The notes below the pieces were generated by a model. It did no database searches. It had not been told where the DNA came from and saw nothing but the letters and a program-made list of their open reading frames with translations. A stretch of DNA of 64,000 bases, taken from Diogma glabrata (taxonomy: Eukaryota > Arthropoda > Insecta > Diptera > Cylindrotomidae). Location of the stretch: assembly GCA_963693315.1 (NCBI GenBank), contig OY856187.1, positions 385,067,461 to 385,131,460 of the forward strand. The letters are read 5' to 3'. The stretch's first letter is position 1. Every line of letters begins with the position of its first letter. Below are positions 1 through 10,425 of this stretch, piece after piece. A program made the translations under genes and the position numbers.

Positions 1-291
1 GTATGAGGTGTGTGAGTGTGAGAGTATGTGAGTAAATGTGGGGATGGACATGCTGATCGCAATTCTTTCGCCAAAGCGGTCATCAGAGTCTCATTATTTC
101 ACTTGCTTTGTTCTCATTTCCGTGTTTTCATGTATTTCGCGTACAATTCCGTTATTTGTGCTGGAGTAGCAGGATTTTCCTCTCGTCCCCACGGACTAAA
201 AGCTAGCTTGGGGCTATTAAAACAAACTCGCTAGGTACGCGGCCTGCTATGCCTATTCGCTGCTAAGCAACGAAGATAGCGCTTCATTACA
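1..291 (+). mobile_element. Giant LTR (GL family), copy E, 3' end only
   Basis: The window opens inside a copy of the repeat that is complete at 11,114-14,401, 49,152-52,639 and 57,336-60,448. Shared landmarks in order are a GT-rich stretch, the gatcgc / gtcatcagagtctc block, a ctggagtagcagg block, ctcgctaggtacgcgg, a hairpin at 256-274 and the terminal cattaca at 285-291. The 5' part and left target site lie outside the window. The hairpin has one mismatch. The LTR interpretation rests on the TG...CA ends and 4-bp duplications of the intact copies. Confidence 0.8.
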
Positions 292-317
292 CTTCCTTCA
301 ATTGATAATAACACATT

Positions 318-790
318 TAAACTCCAAGGAAGTGTGACGTTTCTGGGTTTTACTCTGCAAAAGCGGCTCAATTGGAAAGTTCATGTTGTAACTTTATGCG
401 AAAATACAACTCAAGTTCTGTGGTAGTGCAAAGGGACTTCTGGAAGCAAATGGGATCGACTCCGAAAACGGTCTACTGACTGTTTAAATTAGTTGTCAGA
501 CCCATTGTCAACTTTGGGCCCCCTGCATGGCTCTCGAGATTTTTGTTGTGAATGCGATCAAAAAACTGGAGACGGTACAAAAACTTGCTTGCTTATGTAT
601 CACTGCTGTTTTCATGACAACGCCTACAGAGGGTCTGCGCCTACAGAGGGTTTTATAAGAGCTTCCTCCATTATACTTATTTGTAAAAATTAAGGCTTTT
701 GAGGCTACGAGAAAACTCAAAATTCTGGAAAATATCATAATCTGTTGGAAAATCATCAAGGGTTATGAATGCATCTGGAAGAACACCTAA
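318..790 (+). pseudogene. LINE reverse transcriptase C-terminal remnant
   Basis: Read in broken frames, this stretch gives the segment after the RT catalytic core of a non-LTR retrotransposon: a FLGFTLQKRLNWK-like motif, a Val/Leu-Ser-Asp-Pro block in the position of the usual VRPILTYG motif, then KKLETVQKLACLCIT and a TPT motif. The order and spacing match the LOA/I/jockey-type tail. There are several stop codons and frame changes, no ATG and no catalytic motif, so it is a dead 3' fragment. The clade assignment is tentative. Confidence 0.6.
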
Positions 791-963
791 CAATATAGTC
801 CATTCTGACTGATGGCACAGTATCTCTAACTTCCTTTCGAAAGCAGTATAAAATTGTAATTTCAATGATAAAGGACCGCGCTGTAGTTGATTTGCTATTG
901 GGCAGTGCGGTCACTACGTTGATTTTAGTGGTCTGCTAAGGTAATTAATATTTTTGCCGATAG

Positions 964-1119
964 GTTCTGGACTACGCCGGACTAGCGGCAGTAGCGGTTT
1001 CAGCTGAAGAAAAAAGGAGATTTATACGAGCAGCTGAAGCTAGAAAAAGAGAAAAAGCGATCATCAGAAAACTAAAAGATAAAGCAAAGAAGAGAGCAGA
1101 CTGTAAAATCACTAAATAA
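964..1119 (+). CDS. Exon-like 51-codon ORF, highly charged, unrecognised
   Basis: The open frame begins directly after a possible splice acceptor (tttttgccgatag, ending at 963) and ends at TAA 1117-1119. An AATAAA-type signal follows near 1,147. The first dozen residues are small and hydrophobic. The rest is rich in Lys, Arg, Glu and Ala and looks like a basic amphipathic or coiled-coil helix. It could be the last exon of a short gene, a piece of a transposon ORF, or a chance frame. It lies between a LINE scrap and a Gypsy element, so a transposon origin is quite possible. I recognise no family. Confidence 0.25.
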   Translation, partial: VLDYAGLAAVAVSAEEKRRFIRAAEARKREKAIIRKLKDKAKKRADCKITK

Positions 1120-1259
1120 TTGTAATAATTTTTTTTTTATATATAAATAAAGATATAAATTTTTCTTTTTATGATAAATAAATAGTTAGGTTAAAATAAA
1201 TAAATTTATTTTATTAAAATTAGTTAAAGAAAAATAAATTCATATTTCTCGACTCGAGC

Positions 1260-1457
1260 ATGGGTAATAAAGCCAACAAACCGATAAATAAAGAAGAGAT
1301 TTTTGTCTCAAACGGGGCCGGATCAGCCACGAATATTAATGCTGATATCCATAACGAAAAATATGAAATTATAGGCTCAGTGGTTATAATAATCTTAGTA
1401 ATACTTTTTATAATGTATAGATTTAAAAATCATTTAACAAAGTTTCAAATCAAATGA
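1260..1457 (+). CDS. Small N-myristoylation-type membrane ORF upstream of Gypsy gag
   Basis: The 65-residue product starts Met-Gly-Asn-Lys-Ala-Asn-Lys, a good N-myristoylation consensus (Gly2, small residue at position 6, nearby Lys). A polar segment of about 35 residues follows, then one transmembrane helix at about residues 39-53 (Val/Ile/Leu run) and a short basic tail. The stop sits immediately before the gag-like frame at 1,456. From memory, similar tiny membrane ORFs occur ahead of gag in some insect Gypsy elements; I cannot verify this here. The frame is intact although gag is not. The function is unknown, and membrane targeting of assembly is only a guess. Confidence 0.5.
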   Translation: MGNKANKPINKEEIFVSNGAGSATNINADIHNEKYEIIGSVVIIILVILFIMYRFKNHLTKFQIK

Positions 1458-2264
1458 TCTTCCAATTTTTTTAAATCTTGTTCAACATCTATGTGAAACA
1501 CTAAAAGATGCCGTAGAAAAGAAAAAATTGATACAATTTGTATTTGACACAAGACTGACTGCGAACGCGAAAACAAAATTAATTGCGGTTAAAAAACCTG
1601 AAAATGTCCATCAATTCAAAGAGACTTTTAATAAGATTTTTAAAAAGAAGACAACTTGTTTGAACATACAAACATAACTAACGCAATCCAGACAAGGTAA
1701 CCAATCCGCTGAAATTTTCGGTAACAAAATAGAGAACTTAATTACAGAGCTAAATGCGCTGCAAATAGCTGAACAGGGTGATGCACATGCGGAAATCATC
1801 ACAAAGCTAAATGAGCAGACAGGACTCAACTCATTCAAAAGTGGTCTCAATGAACCCACTAAAAATTTGGTCTATGCAGCAAGACTAACTTCGCTTCAGG
1901 AAGCAATACAATATGCTACTGAAATTGATGATCAATCAAAGACGGCGCGTATGTTACACTTTAACGCACGAAATTACAAATAAATAAAAATTTCAAAAGA
2001 ATAAATCAGCCAAAATTTAATAAGAATTATAGTAATGCTAATAGAAATTTTAATAATTTTCATAATAATAGTTATAATAATGCATATAATAGAAATAATA
2101 ATTATAGAAATGGACAAAATAATAATAATGTAAATGCCCATAGATTCAATAATAATAATAATGTCCAAAGATTTAATAATAAGAAAATTAATGTAGCACA
2201 AGCGGAAAACTGGCAAGGGGTCTCCGAAAACCAGTTGTCGGAGAACTCCATAGAAATGAGTTAA
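1456..2264 (+). pseudogene. gag: Gypsy-1 gag, broken
   Basis: This is a Ty3/Gypsy capsid-like protein with a helical capsid region (motifs FNKIFKK, GNQSAEIFGNKIENL, LKSGL-like FKSGLNEPTKNLVYAA and TSLQEAIQYATE). An extremely Asn-rich tail encoded by about 2,000-2,180 replaces the usual zinc knuckle. An in-frame TAA at 1,675-1,677 and a one-base frame change near 1,978 disable it. The final frame ends at TAA 2,262-2,264. The pol frame opens at 2,192, in the -1 frame relative to gag, so the two overlap by about 70 nt, which is the arrangement of Gypsy elements using -1 frameshifting. The start codon is not clear. Confidence 0.7.
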
Positions 2265-4975
2265 AAATAAAAATATATAATCTTAATCTTACTACCCGAA
2301 CGAATTTTATTAAAATAAAAACAAATATAACAGATGATTTTAAGACATTTTTAATAGATACAGGGGCAGACATATCTCTCCTGAAAATAAATAGCATTAC
2401 AAATAAAATTGATATAAAAGATGAAAGATGTAGAATAACGGGCGTAACTAATAATGAAACATTTTCCTTGGGAACGACAGAAGCATTTTTAGAAATAAAT
2501 GGAGACGGCGTAAAACAGGAATTCCACCTAATAAATGAGGAATTTCCAATTGATACAGACGAAATTTTAGGAAGAGATTTCCTACATGCTAATTTTTGTA
2601 AAATTGATTACAAATCATACACGATTGCAATGTATGTTAATGATGAGAGGATAGTACTACCGATGCATACGAAATTACCAAATGAGAAACAATTCATAAT
2701 ACCCGCACGTTCACAGGTTATTAGGAACGTGAAAATAAAATTGAAAGAAGACAGCGTAGTTTTAAATCAAGAGATACAAGAAGGGGTGTTCATGGCGAAT
2801 ACTATTATACCAGCAAATGGTATTGCTCATGTAAAAATTTTGAATACTAAGGAATATGATGTTAAAATACGCAAAATAAATCCAAAGGTTGTACCTTTAG
2901 CTGATTATCATATACTGAGATTTAGCAAAACGAGAAAAAATGAAACTCTAGAAGAACGTTTTAACAAAATAGTAGAAAAGTTTAACGTAGAAGGGCTGGA
3001 AGAAACAGCGAAAAATTCTATTCTAGAGATATGTAAGCAGTATTCAGATATATTTTTTGTGGAAAATGAAGAGTTGACAACAAACAATTTTTATAAGCAG
3101 AGAATTACGACGACAGATAATAATCCGGTATACATCAAGAATTACAGATTACCACAAACACAGATGGAAGAAATCAATAACCAAGTGGAGAAACTGATTG
3201 TAGAGGGCGTAATCGAACCATCGATTAGTCCATTCAATTCACCGTTACTATTGGTAAACAAGAAGAGTGACTCAGAAGACAAGAAATGGAGATTGGTTGT
3301 GGACTACAGACAGCTGAACAAAAAGATCGTAGACGACAAGTTTCCATTGACCAGATTAGATGACATCTTAGATAATCTAGGAAGGGCGAAGTATTTTTCG
3401 ACACTCGATTTGGCTAGTTCATTTCACCAAATAGAGTTAGAAGAAGATTCGAGATCTTTAACATCATTCTCAACCAACAAGGGGTATTTCCAGTTTAAAC
3501 GTTTACCATTCGGATTGAAGATATCGACCAACAGTTTCCAGCGTATGTTATCTATAGCTCTAGCAGAACTAGAAGCGGAAGCATTTTTATACGTAGATGA
3601 CATAATAATATTTGGATGTAGTCTAAAGCATCACAATGATAACCTAATCAAAACATTTCAAAGATTAAGGGACTACAACTTAAAGCTAAATCCAAAGAAG
3701 TGTAATTTTTTAAAACCAGAAGTCACATACCTTGGACAATTAATAACCAACGAAGGAATAAAAACGGATCCAAGAAAATTTGAAGTAATTCGGAATTATT
3801 CTACACCAATAAATGCAGATGAGGTCAAAAGGTTTACAGCATTCTGCAGCTATTATCGAAGATTCATACCAAATTTCGCACAGATTGCTAAACCATTAAA
3901 TAATCTAACAAAAAAGAATTCAACATTTGTATGGACCGAAGAATGTAAGGAAGCATTCACAACTCTCAAAGAAAAGCTTATAAATCCACAAATATTAAAG
4001 TATCCAAATTTCGAAGAAATATTTATAATTACAACCAACGCATCAAACTACGCACTAGGAGCAGTACTATCTCAGGGGAAAATTGGTGAAAATCTGCCTA
4101 TATCTTATGCAAGCAGATCACTTAACAAGCATGAAATCAACAAACCCGTCATAGAAAAAGAATTACTCGCAATTCATTGGGCGATTAATTTCTTCAGACC
4201 ATACATATATGGTAGAAAATTTATTGTAGTTACAGATCACAGACCACTAGTAAGTCTGTTTACGCATAAAAACCCATCATCCAAGTTAACACGAATTCGA
4301 TTAGATTTATCGGATTACGATTTTGAAATACAATATAAACAAGGGAAAATGAATGTAAATGCTGACGCACTGTCAAGAATCAAGATTGATTCGGATATAT
4401 TGAAAGCGATGATACCCACATCCATAAACATTGTCACGAGAGCAATGAAGAAAAAGATTGATAATGAAAATATTATAGTAGGTGATAACACAGAACGTAT
4501 TAAGGAGTGCACGCCTTATATATGGAACTGCACCTCTATTTCGGAGATAAAAAGCTTAAAAAATTTGAAATTTATAGAAATTGTTAGTTTGCAAAATGAT
4601 AATAATGAAATAAATAGTTTGCGAAATGATAATAATGATGATAATTTTGTAACATTCGGCGAAAATCCACATTTAAATTTAGGTTCAGAGCAGGAGAAGC
4701 TGAGATGCAGAAACAGATATAAAACTGAAGAATATGCGCATGATAATAAAATAAATATAACAGAGAAAGAAGTTATAGTAACAGTTAATGATAATTCACT
4801 TATGAACTTACGTTCTATGCTGAAGAAGTTAATTTTTGAGATGAAGAAAAATAATATTGAAAGATTAGCGCTTAATAATAATGATTATATATTCACACGT
4901 GTTGAAATTGATGATTTTAAGAAGAATTTTACCGAACTGCAGTCGGAAATAAGCTTTTTAATAAATTCTGCGTAA
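2192..4975 (+). CDS. pol: Gypsy-1 pol: protease, reverse transcriptase, RNase H
   Basis: One long open frame of a Ty3/Gypsy element of the 17.6/297-like lineage. The retropepsin motif LIDTGAD is encoded at about 2,351-2,371, ahead of any ATG. LGRDFL follows, then the RT domain with the WRLVVDYRQLN, LDLASSFHQI and GLKISTNSFQRM motifs and catalytic YVDD at 3,590-3,601. The RNase H domain has TNAS where TDAS is expected: the codon at 4,037-4,039 is AAC (Asn) instead of the first catalytic Asp. GKMNVNADALSRI closes that domain. A tether-like region follows and the frame stops at 4,973-4,975. The integrase that should follow is 2.7 kb downstream, so pol has been split by an insertion. Confidence 0.9.
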   Translation, partial: CSTSGKLARGLRKPVVGELHRNELKIKIYNLNLTTRTNFIKIKTNITDDFKTFLIDTGADISLLKINSITNKIDIKDERCRITGVTNNETFSLGTTEAFLEINGDGVKQEFHLINEEFPIDTDEILGRDFLHANFCKIDYKSYTIAMYVNDERIVLPMHTKLPNEKQFIIPARSQVIRNVKIKLKEDSVVLNQEIQEGVFMANTIIPANGIAHVKILNTKEYDVKIRKINPKVVPLADYHILRFSKTRKNETLEERFNKIVEKFNVEGLEETAKNSILEICKQYSDIFFVENEELTTNNFYKQRITTTDNNPVYIKNYRLPQTQMEEINNQVEKLIVEGVIEPSISPFNSPLLLVNKKSDSEDKKWRLVVDYRQLNKKIVDDKFPLTRLDDILDNLGRAKYFSTLDLASSFHQIELEEDSRSLTSFSTNKGYFQFKRLPFGLKISTNSFQRMLSIALAELEAEAFLYVDDIIIFGCSLKHHNDNLIKTFQRLRDYNLKLNPKKCNFLKPEVTYLGQLITNEGIKTDPRKFEVIRNYSTPINADEVKRFTAFCSYYRRFIPNFAQIAKPLNNLTKKNSTFVWTEECKEAFTTLKEKLINPQILKYPNFEEIFIITTNASNYALGAVLSQGKIGENLPISYASRSLNKHEINKPVIEKELLAIHWAINFFRPYIYGRKFIVVTDHRPLVSLFTHKNPSSKLTRIRLDLSDYDFEIQYKQGKMNVNADALSRIKIDSDILKAMIPTSINIVTRAMKKKIDNENIIVGDNTERIKECTPYIWNCTSISEIKSLKNLKFIEIVSLQNDNNEINSLRNDNNDDNFVTFGENPHLNLGSEQEKLRCRNRYKTEEYAHDNKINITEKEVIVTVNDNSLMNLRSMLKKLIFEMKKNNIERLALNNNDYIFTRVEIDDFKKNFTELQSEISFLINSA

Positions 4976-6775
4976 AATCTTTTTATAAATTTTGTTTAAA
5001 ATCTTCAAAAGATTCTCTTGTGGAAGAAATTTTTCTCTTGTGGAAATTTTGGAATTAACCTGTTATTGGAATAAATTAACAAATAATTAATTTCTGGTGT
5101 TACGATTCAGAAGAAAAGATTGATTTTTTTTTTTTTTTTTGATAAATTTCTATAAAATAAATTTTGCTTATTGGAAGAAATTAACAAATAGTTAACTTTT
5201 GGTGTTACGATTCCGAAGAAAAAGTTTGAATTTTTTTTGATAAATTTCTGTGAAATAACTTTGTTGGAACCTTAGAAGATTTAAATAAAATTTTCGACTC
5301 ACTTGTGAAAAACTTTTGACTACTTCTACGAAAATCAAGCTTATTGATGGAAACATTTTTGGTTTTGTCTAAACTTCTGAAACAATTTAATGGAAAATTG
5401 TTGACCTTTATGACCTTTATGGAAGTCAACTAAATTGATCAAATTGATTAAAATAATTTTTTTTTTTAATAAACTTCTATCAATTAGCTTTTGTATAGAA
5501 CCAAGGTTTAAATAAATTTTATTTTTTTTTCTCTCTTTGTGGGAATTTAATAGAATGGATTTGATGGATGAGCTACTGTAAAATAGTCGTATAGGTTGCC
5601 CTTTGTAACCTTAACTTTTATCTCTTAATTTTCCTGAGTTCCTTAATTTTATTAAATAATCGTACAATTTGTGTTTTGCCACTTTGGAATCAATGATTCA
5701 ATTAGAAATTTAAATAACTAAACTTAAATTTGTGTACGAGTTATAGAAAATTTTTTTTAAGCTCTTGTAAAAATAGAAGAAACTGATTAAACTTTTAACT
5801 TTTGATTTTTGTGGAAAATTGATGGAATTGACTGAATTGTTGATTCTTTTTCTTTTCTATTTTCCTCAATTCTATTAAGAATTCTGCATGACGTAAAACA
5901 ACAGTACAGGTTGTATTTGGTAACTCAAGCTTTTTATCTCTTAATTTTTCTATAAGAATGCTTCGCTACTGTAGTTAATAATCGTATAAGTTGTCTTTTG
6001 TGACTTTAGAATCCAAGTGGATTCATTTCTTAATAACCTTAGCTGAAGCATTTAATTAGCTTCAATTTGAATTTGGCTCGCTTTTAAAACACTCTTTTAT
6101 CGGAATTACTCCACACTAAAATAGTCTTACAAGTTGGATTTTGTGACCTTACAAGCTAGTGGCTTTACAAGCAGCAAACAAACAAAAAAAAAATTTCTTT
6201 TTATTTGGGATAAATTTGTCGTCATGTTTGTATTTGAACGACAGATTATTTTACTCATACAATAGCACTGGTTGGAAAATTTATATTTTGGTTTGGAACT
6301 GGTTTTACCTTCAAATTCGCTCTTCATTCTATTTATATACAACGATTTCCATGTGGGTTTCAAACGTTTATTACAATCCAGGTATAACGGGATAAAGCCT
6401 GAGGACTGAGCGGATTTAAAATCGATTGGTAGACTCTTAATTCAAAAATACTGCTAATCAGCTGTACAGATTGGACTTGGGAATTGCAATCTTAAACAAA
6501 TTCATCTCTTTTATAAAATTTTTGACCATTAGTTTAGCAGCCAACGGGGCTACTCGCACGAGCGACACTAATATTGTTCTAAGTGGCATACAACGTTTCA
6601 CTACTGCAACCTCTCAAGGAGCTGTTAGGTACCATCTCCACTGTAATAGTTAGATTTATAAGTCAAGTGACAAGCCCACAACATTGAACACAGAGTGGGA
6701 CGGAATTCAATTTAACGAAACTACCCTCTCGGAAGAAACGAAACTACCTAACGAAACTACCCTCTCAGCTTCAAC
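4976..6775. other. Non-coding insert 5' part, possible LTR and leader of Gypsy-2
   Basis: Between the interrupted Gypsy-1 pol and a second gag lies 1.8 kb of T-rich DNA without coding signal. At 5,020-5,275 a unit of about 120 bp recurs imperfectly (attaacaaataattaa, tggtgttacgattc, gaagaaaa, ttgataaatttct). Phrases such as gtaccttaactttt and cgtacaggttg recur to about 6,150. Near 6,714-6,768 a 17-bp phrase aacgaaactaccctctc occurs twice just before the gag ATG. The position suggests LTR plus leader of the inserted element, but I could not fix LTR ends or a primer-binding site. Confidence 0.35.
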
Positions 6776-7570
6776 ATGGTTTTTGACGTAAAGTTGGCCT
6801 CTTCGGTAATCCCAATGTTCACCGGAAATCCAAAAGATCTAGAACATTTCTTAGGGTGTGCTAAATATCTCTATGATATGACGCCAGCGCCTTAACGAAC
6901 AGATTGCCTAAACTTTGTTAAGGTAATTAAAATAACTGGTTCGGTGGCAGAACAGATCAGGAACAAAACTTTTGCTGACATAGGAGCCTTAGGCCTAGAG
7001 TTGAGAAAAATTTGTAAACCAACTCGTCCAGCGGAGCACATCCAAATGGAACTGTTCCGACTTAAACAGAATAATCGTTCAATAAAAGAGTTCTCAGAAA
7101 CGGTTCAATACTTAGTGGCGGAACTGAATACCACAATGACCTCAATTCAGGGGGAAGAATTTAAAGCAGTCATTGAATCCATAAATGAAAAAACTGCATT
7201 AAAGTTTTTACGGAGGGACTAAGAGAACCTCTGCGTCTGTACATTAAAACTGGAAGATTTAAAACGCTGAAGGTAGAATCGCGGCCGCCGTAGACGAGGA
7301 ACAACAGTCCGTATCCTTACAATCGGGAGTATTCGTAAAGAAAAAAATTGGTCTTCTTAATAGCGAAAGCGTATCTAGGTTTGAAAGATTTTGCTCAGCT
7401 TGTGGAAGGAAAGGACATCAACTGCAAAACTGTTTTCAACTTCAAAATGGGAACCTAATGAACAACGCTGGTCGACAAGGTACACATAACGGTCAACAGG
7501 ATCAATCTCAACGAAGCGCTGTCCCAATTCGACCAGGGGATAATAATAATAATAACAATTTTTCAAATAA
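6776..7570 (+). pseudogene. gag: Gypsy-2 gag with zinc knuckle, broken
   Basis: A second, different gag starting at ATG 6,776. The capsid-like region has the IPMFTGNPKDLEHFL motif typical of one Gypsy gag lineage, then SIKEFSETVQYLV, then ALKFLR running into GLREPLRLYIKTGRFKTLK after a frame change. A CCHC zinc knuckle (Cys-x2-Cys-x4-His-x4-Cys) is encoded at 7,392-7,433. Disruptions are TAA at 6,893-6,895 and frame changes near 7,215 and 7,270. A poly-Asn tract follows. No pol of this element is present downstream. The sequence passes through an aataagcaaact-rich stretch into the Gypsy-1 integrase. Confidence 0.75.
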
Positions 7571-7651
7571 CCGGCGATTTACAGATAACAATAGGCAACA
7601 ATCTGGTAAGCAAATAAGCAAACAGAAATAAATGAAAATAAGCAAACTGAA

Positions 7652-8513
7652 ATGAATAATAAGAATAAGCAAACTAAAACTAAAAATGAAGAAACAGTAC
7701 TGAAAATTTTAATATATGAAGCTCCGGAAAGAATTAACGACAATGATAGAAAATTAGAGATTATAAAGAGATTGCATGATAGTCCACACGTAGGCGGACA
7801 TTCGGGTATAAGAAGGACAGTCAGTAAGATTAAACAAAGATATATATTTAAAAACATAAACAAACTGGTAAAAAACTATGTAAATAAATGTAAGATATGT
7901 GCTAAAAACAAACAATTTAAACATGTTAAAGCAAAATTAGTCATAACCGAAACTCCTAGGACAAGCTTTGAGATAATTTCAATGGACACAGTAGGGCCAT
8001 TGCGACTCACTAGTACCAACAGGTACATTCTAACAATCCAATGCGAATTAACTAAATATATTGAAGCTATACCTTTAGAGAACAAAGAAGCTAGAACTAT
8101 TGCAAAAGCATTAGTAGAGAAATTTATATTGAAATATGGAAATTTCAAAATTCTAAAAACCGACATGGGCACTGAATTCGTGAATGAGATTATGAAGCAT
8201 GTTTGTGCTTTCTTTTCAATTTCACATATAACATCCACACCGTACCATCATGAAACTTTAGGTTCGATAGAAAGAAATCATAGAGTCTTAAACGAATATT
8301 TGTTATCGTTTACTAGCAATTATAATTGGGAAGAATGGATACCATATTTTGTATTTTGTTACAACATAACTCCGCACACGGACACGAACCATTCCCCATT
8401 CGAACTTATTTTCGAAAAATTAGCAACACTTCCGACAGACGAAAAATTTCTAAATAGTGCACCAGTTTATAATCTTGATGATTACGCTGAAGAATTACGG
8501 TATCGTTTTTATT

Positions 8514-8556
<43 letters not shown>

Positions 8557-8578
8557 TTCGAAAGGAAGGATAAGATAA
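7652..8578 (+). CDS. pol: Gypsy-1 integrase, C-terminus replaced by simple repeat
   Basis: Integrase of a 17.6-like Gypsy element. The N-terminal zinc domain shows His-His (HDSPHVGGHSG) and Cys-x2-Cys (CKICAKNK). The catalytic core has all three acidic residues in context: MDTVGP, KTDMGTEF and GSIERNH. The NHSPFELIF motif follows the core. After residue about 288 the frame runs into a TTTA microsatellite encoding FIYL repeats, so the native C-terminal domain and 3' LTR are missing. It continues, in lineage and sense, the pol that stops at 4,975. The separation of 2.7 kb is the result of an insertion or rearrangement. Confidence 0.9.
8510..8558. repeat. (TTTA)n microsatellite
   Basis: About a dozen TTTA units replace the integrase C-terminus. 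Read on the minus strand this is a (TAAA)n tail, of the kind ending some LINEs, so it may mark the 3' end of a minus-strand LINE occupying part of 8,559-9,004. Confidence 0.9.
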
Positions 8579-9006
8579 ATAATCAAACAGGTTTTCTTTT
8601 GGTCCAGTAACTTAAAATAGAGGACCACATAAGGCTTTAATGTCTCCAAGATGTTCACTCTGAGTTGAGCCGGCAAACCACCGAATTTCTGTTTAATCTG
8701 ACCTATTCAACAATTAATATGGATTTCACCAAGATGCTGTTAAACTCCAACTGCTGTCACTAGCACCAAAAACGACTTAAAACTGATGAGTTTATAATCT
8801 TTTCTGCCTTAAAACCTAAAAAAACTGAATGAATGACCTCCATCTTTGTCAAAACATTGAATCAAATAAGCTATAAACAACATTCGTAAAGCAAGAGTAA
8901 ATCCATGGAAACGGTTCCGCACTTTTTAATACGCAACATCGAACATTATTTGGAGAAACAAAAACATGCTCTGACCACTTTCTTGCATATCAACGAGTGT
9001 GCAATT
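8559..9006. other. Unassigned, possibly minus-strand LINE 3' end
   Basis: The only hint of identity is the adjoining (TAAA)n tail on the minus strand. I see no convincing frame or motif on either strand. Confidence 0.2.
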
Positions 9007-10425
9007 AGGGTTCCGTTTTTTATACGGAACACTATTGGTGAGACTACAATGTGTTTTTGTATTAAAATCGATTATCTTAGAAAATATAAATCCTATGGAC
9101 CCGAAAATTAACATGCGTATAAAACTAACCTGTCCCTTGAAGATGACGTATACAAAAAAAATAAAGTTGTTTCCATTTGTTTTACGGGGCTGTTATGTAG
9201 GGCCTTTAAGAAAATAAATTTTTTTACCGTGTCAAGTAGGGTATCATATGAAAGGCCTTGAATTCAGTATCCTTTAGAAACATATTTTACGATTTCCATT
9301 CCACAGCTTTTTTAATAAAATTCAATAATAGCGTTTTTTTTTCAAGATTTCGTTTTCTACTTAGTTCCGAACCTATGAAATAAAAAAACTTTAAAAGTTT
9401 TTGAAAATATAGAAAACTTGTGGTAACTTTAGAACGAAAAATATAAGAAGGTGTAAAATACGCATCATCTTATTTATTAAAGGGGTGGGAATGAGAAGGG
9501 GGAAAACACCATTTGAAACCCAGTCATGTGGTATATCAAATGAAAGAGCACTTAATTTAAGAAACACTTTAATTTTTTTAGAATCTCGGTGCACAGTTTT
9601 TGAATTATTTTCAAAAAAGTGCAACAAAAAGTTGGTCCCCCTTGGGCTTCGAGCTTAATTGACAGAAAAATTTGAAGAAATCCACAGAGAAAGAGAGTTT
9701 GATGAACTCTAAACGAAAATTATAGCGAAGTATCACATAATTGTTTTTCTGTATTTTGAGGGGATGAGATTGGGGAAGGATGAAAAAAATCGTTTTTGGC
9801 CATTACAAGTGGGTTGTCATATGAAAGAGTACTTAATTTAAGAAACATTCTCATTTTTTTAGAATTTTTCGATGCACGGTTTTCTAATTATTGTCAAAAA
9901 TGTGGAACAAAGAGTTGGTCCCCCCTCCGCGTTGCGACGTTGACTAACAGAAAAATTTGAAAAAACAAACAGAGATAGGAAATTTGATAAACCCTAAACG
10001 AAAACTGTAACGGGGTGTCACATAATTGTTTTTCTGTATTTTGAGGAGGTGATATTGGGGAAGGGTGAAAAAAACCAATTTTGATCCCAACGAGTGGTCA
10101 TGTGGGCTTAATTTAAGAAACATTGTAAATTTTTTTAGAATTTTACAGTGTACAGTTTTTGAATTACTGTCAGTTTTTATTGAATTGTTATTTGAATTCA
10201 GAATATATATTTTCCGATTTAAACCATTTATGCGATGTAACATTTTGTGTGTGAATCAATTTTCAAATGATTTTGCTATCGAAATTTAGAAGTAAAAAAT
10301 TATTTTAATGTGCCAATGGTCTACCAATATAAAAAGTCTACAACACAGCTTTATTTAAATTATTTCTGTTAGTTTGTTGTTTTACTTTCACGGAACCCTC
10401 AGCGAGCGAATTTTATTCGCATTTT
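9007..10425 (+). mobile_element. AGGGTTCCGT element, copy 1
   Basis: A non-coding repeat bounded by AGGGTTCCGT at 9,007 and ACGGAACCCT at 10,390-10,399, a perfect 10-bp inverted pair. A short hairpin tail, gcgaattttattcgc, follows. The start also forms a terminal stem (ttccgttttttatacggaa). The phrases catgcgtataaaactaacctgtcc, ggggctgttatgtagggcc and caagtagggtatcatatgaaa recur in the copy at 60,859-62,040. The layout matches a repeat family I know from moths and other insects. It has no ORF and its mobilising enzyme is unknown to me. Confidence 0.75.
9430..10180 (+). repeat. Internal tandem repeat of about 280 bp, three units
   Basis: The phrase cttaatttaagaaac recurs near 9,550, 9,830 and 10,107. 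Each time it is followed by tttttttagaatttt..gatgcac..ttttgaattattgtcaaaaa, a G/C-rich ggtccccc phrase, acagaaaaatttgaa and cataattgtttttctgtattttgagg. The period is about 280 bp. The copy at 60,859 has two units of about 286 bp. Confidence 0.75.

Noticed and set aside
1974..2216. Ile-rich minus-strand frame resembling a membrane protein
   Set aside because: It is the antisense of the Asn-rich AAT repeats at the end of Gypsy-1 gag.
6159..6395. Pair of overlapping 78-codon frames on both strands
   Set aside because: No motif, AT-rich non-coding insert, mutual shadows.
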